Positions 1 to 3,806 of a stretch of DNA of 5,046 nt are shown one piece after another. Numbering within the stretch: the stretch's first letter is position 1; every line of letters begins with the position of its first letter. The translations under genes were made by a program, and so were the position numbers. The stretch lies in NCBI GenBank assembly GCA_947253135.1, contig CAMXYS010000114.1:1-5046 (forward strand). The letters are read 5' to 3'. Source of the DNA: an uncultured Clostridia bacterium. Lineage in GTDB: Bacteria > Bacillota > Clostridia > Saccharofermentanales > Fastidiosipilaceae. The notes under the pieces are model-generated. The model did not search any database, was not told the origin of the DNA, and worked only from the letters and a program-made list of their open reading frames with translations.

Positions 1-369
1 GTAACGGAGGCCTGCCGCAAACATGGCATTAAAGACGGTATCATAACCGGTTTTACCACCGGTGGCGTGGCGGCTTTAACCACCTTGGAGTTTGAGCCGG
101 GTATGGTTTTTCATGATCTTAAAGCGGCTCTGGATGTTTTTTCACCCTACCGGGATGCCAACGGGGCTGTGATTCACTACCGCCACCATGAAACTTGGCA
201 TGACGACAATGGCTCTTCTCACATCAAGTCGGCCCTGCTGTCACCTTTTATCACGATTCCCTTTGTTGATGGGAAAATTACCATTGGACCTTGGCAAAAT
301 CTGACCTTAGTAGAATGTGATACCAGAGACCGGGTGAGAGATATTGTCTTTCAGGTCATGGGAGAATAA
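1..369 (+). CDS. YjbQ/UPF0047 family protein, C-terminal part (5' end outside window)
   Basis: The reading frame is open from base 1 and stops at TAA 367-369, giving 122 residues. Family members are about 130-140 residues long, so roughly 15-25 N-terminal residues are missing, and the first ATG inside the window is not the true start. Seen in sequence: GIKDGI near the beginning, then TTLEFEPG, YRHHETWHDDNGSSHIKS, VDGKITIGPWQ and a terminal VMGE. These match the order of UPF0047 blocks (YRH...D.N..H.K, DG....G.WQ, V.GE). Known of the family: a small trimeric beta-rich protein. E. coli YjbQ has been described as having weak thiamine-phosphate-synthase activity, but the physiological role is uncertain. 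The block that usually reads PHTTA is here FTTGGVAALTT, without the histidine. This, together with ETWHD.NG, resembles a divergent branch I recall from archaea and some bacteria. It converges with the cardiolipin synthase gene, so the two are not co-transcribed. Family assignment is secure; function is not. Confidence 0.88.
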   Translation, partial: VTEACRKHGIKDGIITGFTTGGVAALTTLEFEPGMVFHDLKAALDVFSPYRDANGAVIHYRHHETWHDDNGSSHIKSALLSPFITIPFVDGKITIGPWQNLTLVECDTRDRVRDIVFQVMGE

Positions 370-431
370 AAATCAAGGTGCAAAAGAGCCGGCCTAACCG
401 CCTATAAGATTGTGGTAGCTGTGCCTTTTCG

Positions 432-2027
432 CTACATCAGGGGGGCGAATAGGCGCAACAGCCAGAGCCCAATTCGCTTGAATACATTTAGTTTGGGCAG
501 GTTTTCTTCGGTCACCTGACCGGATCTGGCGATGGTGTCGGTAAAGTCGTTTTTTATGGACTCCAAGCAGCCTGTCTTGTACATCCAAACCGCATTTTCC
601 AAGTGCAGGTAAAAAGACCGGTAGTCAAAATTGACAGTGCCTACGACGGCAAAACGGTCATCTACCAACATCACCTTAGAGTGAATAAAGCCCGGCAAGT
701 ATTCATAAACTTCGATGCCGTGAGCGATCAGTTCCCGGTAATAAGAACGGGTGACTGCATGAACATACATTTTATCGGGGATGTGCGGGGTGATGAAAGT
801 GATCTTCACCCCGGAAACTGCTGCGGTATAGAAGGCATGCAGCATCTCATGGTCTAACACCAGGTAAGGGGTCATGACATAAATAGACTCGGTGGCCCGG
901 TTGATCAGGTTGCGGTAGACATCGGCGGCAATTTTCCGTCCATCATCGGGGATATCGTCGTAGGGACAAACTAAATCTTGCGTCGCGGTTTGTCCGGGGG
1001 CCAAGGTCGGTCGGCAAAAGGGCAGATAGGCTTCCTTGGCGGTATGGTCACTTTTTTCTACATGGTTCCAAAGCGTCAAAAACATGATCGTGCAGCTGCG
1101 ACAGGCAGGGCCCTCAAGCCGCAGACCGGCATCTTTCCAATGGCCGAAGCGCTCAATTAAATTGACGTATTCGTCAGCCAGGTTGGTGCCGCCGGTGTAG
1201 GCGATGCGGCCGTCGATAATAACCAGCTTGCGGTGGTCTCTGTTATTGAACAGAAAGGAAGGCAGGGCTGTCAAGGGATTAAAAACATGGACTTTGACAC
1301 CTGCAGCTTTCAGTTTTTTCAACAGGCTGTCGGGCGTCTGCCAAATGGAGCCGATATCGTCGTACATTAAACGAACTTCCACCCCTTCTTTCACCTTCTC
1401 CAGCAACAAGTGGTACAAGGCCCGCCAAAGCTGGCCGTCTGAAAGGATGAAGAATTCAATAAAAATAAAACTTTTAGCCTGCCACAAATCCTCGAACATT
1501 GCCTCAAATTGGCTTTCACCGGAATCATAGTAGGTGGTGGCTGTAGCGCTATAGACGGGGTAACCGGCAGCTGCCTGCAGGTAGCCTGCTTGTAGGCGGG
1601 CGCTGTCGTCTTGTATTTGAGTGGTGTCGAAGGAGTGGTCGGCAAAGAGTTGACGTTTGATTCGATCGGTCAGGCGTGAATAACGGAGTAGGCCAAGCCT
1701 GCTGACCTTGGCCATACCGGAGACGAGGTAAAGGACACCGCCAAATAAGGGGGAGATGAAAAAGAGGATGATCCAGGAAATTTTGTAGGTGGAATTCATC
1801 TCGTTGTTCCAGACCAGGATGGAACAAATAAAGCTGATGGCCACAAAACCGGCATAGACCAGCGGCCAGCGGGCTGAAAGGGTGCGGGATAAAAAAAGAA
1901 TTAATAAAAATTGCAGCAGGATCGTGCCGAAACCGATAATAATGCGGCCCCACGGCAAGAGTCGGCGCAATTTTTTGATTTTGGATCGACCGGCTGCAGC
2001 GGACGAAGTTGTGCTGTGATCAGACAT
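432..2027 (-). CDS. cls: Cardiolipin synthase (phospholipase D superfamily)
   Basis: This 531-residue membrane enzyme should join two phosphatidylglycerol molecules into cardiolipin plus glycerol at the cytoplasmic membrane. Two complete HKD motifs are visible: H265-x-K267-x4-D272 followed by GGTN, and H449-x-K451-x4-D456 followed by VGTVNFDYRS. The family block TPYLV is near residue 386, IPDKM near 416 and YEYLPGFIHS at 441-450. After a K/R-rich cytoplasmic tail (about 1-25) there are three hydrophobic stretches, at about 28-48, 54-73 and 83-103. The last of these (ISWIILFFISPLFGGVLYL) resembles the PLDc_N domain. The C-terminus ends with a short hydrophobic/basic helix (WLLRLF), possibly membrane-associating. 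The ATG at 2025-2027 is supported by a strong GGAGGT 9 bases upstream on the minus strand, and the length suits clostridial Cls. The gene is divergent from the glucosaminidase gene and convergent with the yjbQ-like gene, so it is probably monocistronic here. No catalytic residue appears to be missing. Confidence 0.95.
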   Translation of the reverse strand: MSDHSTTSSAAAGRSKIKKLRRLLPWGRIIIGFGTILLQFLLILFLSRTLSARWPLVYAGFVAISFICSILVWNNEMNSTYKISWIILFFISPLFGGVLYLVSGMAKVSRLGLLRYSRLTDRIKRQLFADHSFDTTQIQDDSARLQAGYLQAAAGYPVYSATATTYYDSGESQFEAMFEDLWQAKSFIFIEFFILSDGQLWRALYHLLLEKVKEGVEVRLMYDDIGSIWQTPDSLLKKLKAAGVKVHVFNPLTALPSFLFNNRDHRKLVIIDGRIAYTGGTNLADEYVNLIERFGHWKDAGLRLEGPACRSCTIMFLTLWNHVEKSDHTAKEAYLPFCRPTLAPGQTATQDLVCPYDDIPDDGRKIAADVYRNLINRATESIYVMTPYLVLDHEMLHAFYTAAVSGVKITFITPHIPDKMYVHAVTRSYYRELIAHGIEVYEYLPGFIHSKVMLVDDRFAVVGTVNFDYRSFYLHLENAVWMYKTGCLESIKNDFTDTIARSGQVTEENLPKLNVFKRIGLWLLRLFAPLM

Positions 2028-2033
2028 ACAAGT

Positions 2034-2042
2034 CCCACCTCC
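2034..2042 (-). promoter_or_regulatory. Shine-Dalgarno site of the cardiolipin synthase gene
   Basis: Read on the minus strand this is GGAGGTGGG. The GGAGGT core (2037-2042) ends 9 bases before the ATG at 2027. It is a near-perfect anti-16S match and fixes the chosen start. Confidence 0.85.
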
Positions 2043-2053
2043 ATACGGGTAAC

Positions 2054-2059
2054 AGTATA
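2054..2059 (-). promoter_or_regulatory. Candidate -10 element (TATACT) for the cardiolipin synthase gene
   Basis: The minus strand reads TATACT, five of six matches to the sigma-A -10 consensus. It lies about 12 bases upstream of the Shine-Dalgarno site, implying a very short 5' leader of around 20 bases. No convincing -35 hexamer is seen at 16-18 bases; that position is A-rich instead. This is therefore a plausible but unproven promoter. Confidence 0.35.
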
Positions 2060-2086
2060 GCTCAATAACACTTTTTTTACTTAAAG

Positions 2087-2105
2087 TGAAGACTTCAAAA
2101 TGAAG
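2087..2105. repeat. Nested short dyad TGAAG-A-CTTCA-AAA-TGAAG
   Basis: The pentamer TGAAG (2087-2091), its reverse complement CTTCA (2093-2097) and a second TGAAG (2101-2105) alternate within 19 bases, giving two overlapping dyads. A second small inverted repeat, CACTTT (2069-2074) with AAAGTG (2083-2088), abuts it. Both lie between the candidate divergent start signals, where an operator would be expected. The arms are short and the region is AT-rich, so chance is possible. Confidence 0.3.
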
Positions 2106-2138
2106 GGGGAAGTTTAAAAAAAATACACTTGCGCTCGC

Positions 2139-2144
2139 TATAAT
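2139..2144 (+). promoter_or_regulatory. Candidate -10 element (TATAAT) for the glucosaminidase operon
   Basis: This is an exact TATAAT, about 103 bases upstream of the glucosaminidase ATG and preceded by an A-rich run at 2113-2123 that could act as an UP-like element. No good -35 hexamer sits at 16-18 bases; TTTAAA at 2113-2118 is 20 bases away, which is long. If used, transcription would start near 2150 and give a leader of nearly 100 bases containing the hairpin at 2173-2198. Confidence 0.5.
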
Positions 2145-2172
2145 GAACTGAGTATATCCAATCTTGTAAAGA

Positions 2173-2198
2173 TAGCCGTGGCAACTGCCATTCGGCTA
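2173..2198 (+). promoter_or_regulatory. 5'-leader stem-loop upstream of the glucosaminidase gene
   Basis: TAGCCG (2173-2178) pairs perfectly with CGGCTA (2193-2198). TGGC (2179-2182) pairs with GCCA (2187-2190), leaving an AACT tetraloop and a 2-base TT bulge, so ten base pairs in 26 bases. There is no T-run after it, so it is not an intrinsic terminator by itself. An 8-bp palindrome, ACCCGGGT, follows at 2208-2215. The element falls inside the predicted leader of the glucosaminidase/peptidase transcript and does not match a riboswitch consensus I can recognise. It could be a regulatory or mRNA-stabilising structure. Confidence 0.45.
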
Positions 2199-2234
2199 GA
2201 AATACGGACCCGGGTTTCCTTTAACTGAATGACT

Positions 2235-2240
2235 GGGGAG
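2235..2240 (+). promoter_or_regulatory. Shine-Dalgarno site of the glucosaminidase gene
   Basis: GGGGAG lies 7 bases before the ATG at 2248. The spacing is good and the purine match moderate, which supports this start over later ATG codons inside the membrane segment. Confidence 0.7.
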
Positions 2241-2247
2241 AAAACAA

Positions 2248-2973
2248 ATGACACGAGCAAAAAGTTGCCGGCCCAAGACCGGCCGGCCGAGTAAACAAAC
2301 AGCAAGGGGCGGAAAACCGCGGCGCTTTCTTTGGCAATGGCTGATTCCGGCCGGGGTTGTCCTTGTTTTTGTGGTCATCTTTCTGGTGATGGCCTACCGC
2401 GAGCCGCCGGAACTACCGGTCCACATTAATTTGGAACAAAGGGTGGTGGGGCCGCCCACTGCAACAGTAGAGCAAGCCCGGCGCTGGGCTGAAAAAAGAG
2501 GGGGGACTGAAACTTTCTGTGCCTTGTCTGACCTTTACTGGGAACTGGCCCCTCAGTACGGGGTTAACCCGGTCGTAGCTTATGCCCAGGCGGGTATGGA
2601 AACGCGTTATGGCAATTTTGGCGGGGTGATTGATGCAAGTTACCACAATCCCTGTGGCCTAAAGACGGCCGCCGGAGGCGAGGATGCAGACCCGGCCGCC
2701 CACCAGCGCTTTGCCACTTGGGAAGAGGGGGTCCGGGCCCAGTTGGAACACCTTTGCCTTTATGCGGGTGTGGAGGGTTATCCGCTGGCCTCACCCTTGG
2801 ATCCCCGTCATTTTCCGGACTTGCTGGGCCGGGCCGGCACAGTTGGAGAAATTGGCCGCTTTTGGGCTTCTTCAGACCATTATGCTGAATTGTTGGCAGA
2901 GCTGATTAATCGGATGGAGGTGCAGTATGTACATGGGCAAACAACCGTTACAAAATCCGGCGCAGTGGATTGA
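2248..2973 (+). CDS. Membrane-anchored N-acetylglucosaminidase-like peptidoglycan hydrolase (GH73 type)
   Basis: This 241-residue protein is predicted to cleave the glycan strand of peptidoglycan on the outer face of the membrane. Residues 1-27 are Arg/Lys-rich and cytoplasmic. About 28-50 (WQWLIPAGVVLVFVVIFLVM) form one transmembrane segment without an evident signal-peptidase site, so it is probably a type II anchored protein. The glucosaminidase domain spans about 87-220. YGVNPVVAYAQAGMETRYGNF includes E118, aligned with the catalytic Glu of the family block AQ..LET..G.F. It is followed by NPCGLKT (134-140), GGED, HQRFATWEEGV, LCLYAG, DPRHF and FWASSDHYA, all typical of clostridial members. 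The last 16 codons overlap the start of the next gene, so the two are likely one coupled operon. It has no SH3, LysM or other wall-binding repeat, so targeting must come from the membrane anchor. The exact bond cleaved is inferred from the family. Confidence 0.88.
   Translation: MTRAKSCRPKTGRPSKQTARGGKPRRFLWQWLIPAGVVLVFVVIFLVMAYREPPELPVHINLEQRVVGPPTATVEQARRWAEKRGGTETFCALSDLYWELAPQYGVNPVVAYAQAGMETRYGNFGGVIDASYHNPCGLKTAAGGEDADPAAHQRFATWEEGVRAQLEHLCLYAGVEGYPLASPLDPRHFPDLLGRAGTVGEIGRFWASSDHYAELLAELINRMEVQYVHGQTTVTKSGAVD
2916..2921 (+). promoter_or_regulatory. Internal Shine-Dalgarno site for the C39-like gene
   Basis: GGAGGT sits inside the 3' end of the glucosaminidase coding region, 5 bases before ATG 2927 and 11 before the in-frame ATG 2933. 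Both starts are possible and differ by two residues. The site shows that the overlapping downstream gene is genuinely translated. Confidence 0.7.
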
Positions 2974-3637
2974 GCAGACTTACGGACCGGTTTACAGTTG
3001 CAGCAAGCAGACGACCATTGCTGATTATCCGCTGCTGGGTATGAACTTCTTTCCGGACGAAAAAGACCACTGCGCCCTAGTGGCCCTGACCTCCGTATTC
3101 CGCCTTTATGCAGAGCGGGGCTACAGCTACCTGCCGGCGGACGAGGAAAGGCTTTTTTATCGCATTCGCCGCCTGGCCCGCCAACGGTTTATGCTCTTTC
3201 CCCGCGGCCCCTTTTGGCAGGGCGGGACGGTTCCCTTTGCCCTGTCTGCACTGGCTCGGGCAGTTTGGCGTTTTTACGGTTACCGCCATGGTCGGGCTGC
3301 CAACCGCACCTATATGTTTAGTGGCCTGCGCGGGGCGGCCGCTTTGATGGCGGCAATCGGTGAGGGGCAACCGGTGCTTTTATCGCTGTCTTCAGGCTAC
3401 TACTGCAAGCATACGGTGACGGTGTATGGCTATGAAGTTTGGACTCGCACGATGACCGGCGATCGGACAGCTCGGCCGGCGGATTTGCCGGAACAATTGG
3501 TTTTTCTCCGGGTCAATGACCACTGGACAGACAAGGCGCGCTATGTGCTGCTAAACAGCTTAGACCCGGCCTTTGGCGGCCCTTTTTTCATGCTGACCTT
3601 CATCCGACCGCCGGCCGACGATAAAAGGCCGGATTGA
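2927..3637 (+). CDS. C39-like (papain-fold) cysteine peptidase candidate
   Basis: This 236-residue protein has the pattern of the bacterial C39-like/Peptidase_C39_2 group. C49 lies in KDHCALVALTSVFRLYAERG as the presumed nucleophile at the start of a helix. Then comes GQPVLLSLSSGYYCKHTVTVYGYEVW (147-172 region) with H162 as presumed base, and VNDHW with N197/D198 as the third residue, followed by RYVLLNSLD. The middle (about 75-140) is helical and Arg/aromatic-rich. The usual oxyanion Gln a few residues before the Cys is not evident (that position is Pro or Asp), so activity is uncertain. There is no signal peptide or membrane segment, suggesting a cytoplasmic location unless secretion is unconventional. 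It overlaps the glucosaminidase gene by 47 bases in another frame and has its own GGAGGT, indicating translational coupling. Its substrate is unknown. Alternatively it could be a transglutaminase-like or amidase relative, or a catalytically inactive fold member. Confidence 0.65.
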   Translation: MYMGKQPLQNPAQWIEQTYGPVYSCSKQTTIADYPLLGMNFFPDEKDHCALVALTSVFRLYAERGYSYLPADEERLFYRIRRLARQRFMLFPRGPFWQGGTVPFALSALARAVWRFYGYRHGRAANRTYMFSGLRGAAALMAAIGEGQPVLLSLSSGYYCKHTVTVYGYEVWTRTMTGDRTARPADLPEQLVFLRVNDHWTDKARYVLLNSLDPAFGGPFFMLTFIRPPADDKRPD

Positions 3638-3681
3638 AGCTTCTTGCTTTCAAGTGACAAGTGGTGAGGCAGCGGAGAACG

Positions 3682-3707
3682 GCCGGTCAGGGTTGGCGCC
3701 AACCGGC
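3682..3707. repeat. Palindrome with alternative hairpin in the gap before the ABC exporter gene
   Basis: GGTTGGCGCCAACC at 3691-3704 is a perfect 14-bp palindrome. An overlapping outer pair, GCCGGT (3682-3687) and ACCGGC (3702-3707), offers a competing 6-bp stem. It begins 45 bases after the C39-like stop codon and is followed by a T-rich but interrupted stretch (3708-3727). It could be a weak terminator of the upstream operon or, being perfectly symmetric and just upstream of a candidate promoter, an operator for the exporter gene. The sequence alone does not decide between these. Confidence 0.5.
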
Positions 3708-3717
3708 TGTTAACTAG

Positions 3718-3746
3718 TTGTTTGTTTAACCGGAGTTGCTTATTTT
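3718..3746 (+). promoter_or_regulatory. Candidate sigma-A promoter for the ABC exporter gene
   Basis: TTGTTT (3718-3723) and TATTTT (3741-3746) are separated by exactly 17 bases. They match the -35 consensus at three positions and the -10 consensus at four. The -35 lies 14 bases after the palindrome ending at 3704. A start near 3753 would leave a leader of about 55 bases. The match is moderate only. Confidence 0.35.
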
Positions 3747-3806
3747 TCGAGGCGGTCACTGCAGTCAAAATTTGGTTGAACAAGAGAGGATTGGTTAGGC
3801 AAAATA

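Noticed and set aside
370..436. Bidirectional terminator between the yjbQ-like gene and cls
   Set aside because: Only a 5-bp stem (GTAGC 415-419 with GCTAC 431-435) with an 11-base loop is present. It overlaps the cls stop codon and has no adequate T-run on either strand, so it is too weak to list as a terminator.
603..1530. Plus-strand open frames opposite cardiolipin synthase
   Set aside because: They lie entirely antisense to a well-supported gene, have no convincing ribosome binding sites, and encode no recognisable protein family.
2150..2247. Leader resembling a c-di-GMP, c-di-AMP (ydaO) or other known riboswitch
   Set aside because: GATAGCCG recalls the end of the c-di-GMP-I fold, but the GGCAAACC and GACGCAAAGC blocks are missing and the region is too short. 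No ydaO, T-box, fluoride, TPP or guanidine consensus is visible either.
3541..3783. Minus-strand 80-residue frame across the gap after the C39-like gene
   Set aside because: It overlaps the end of a better supported gene on the other strand, has unremarkable composition and resembles no family, so it is probably a chance open frame.
3638..3806. Small precursor-peptide gene between the peptidase and the ABC exporter
   Set aside because: I looked for a short gene that would make a peptide-export system. Only a 17-codon GTG-initiated frame without a ribosome binding site was found, with no double-Gly leader.
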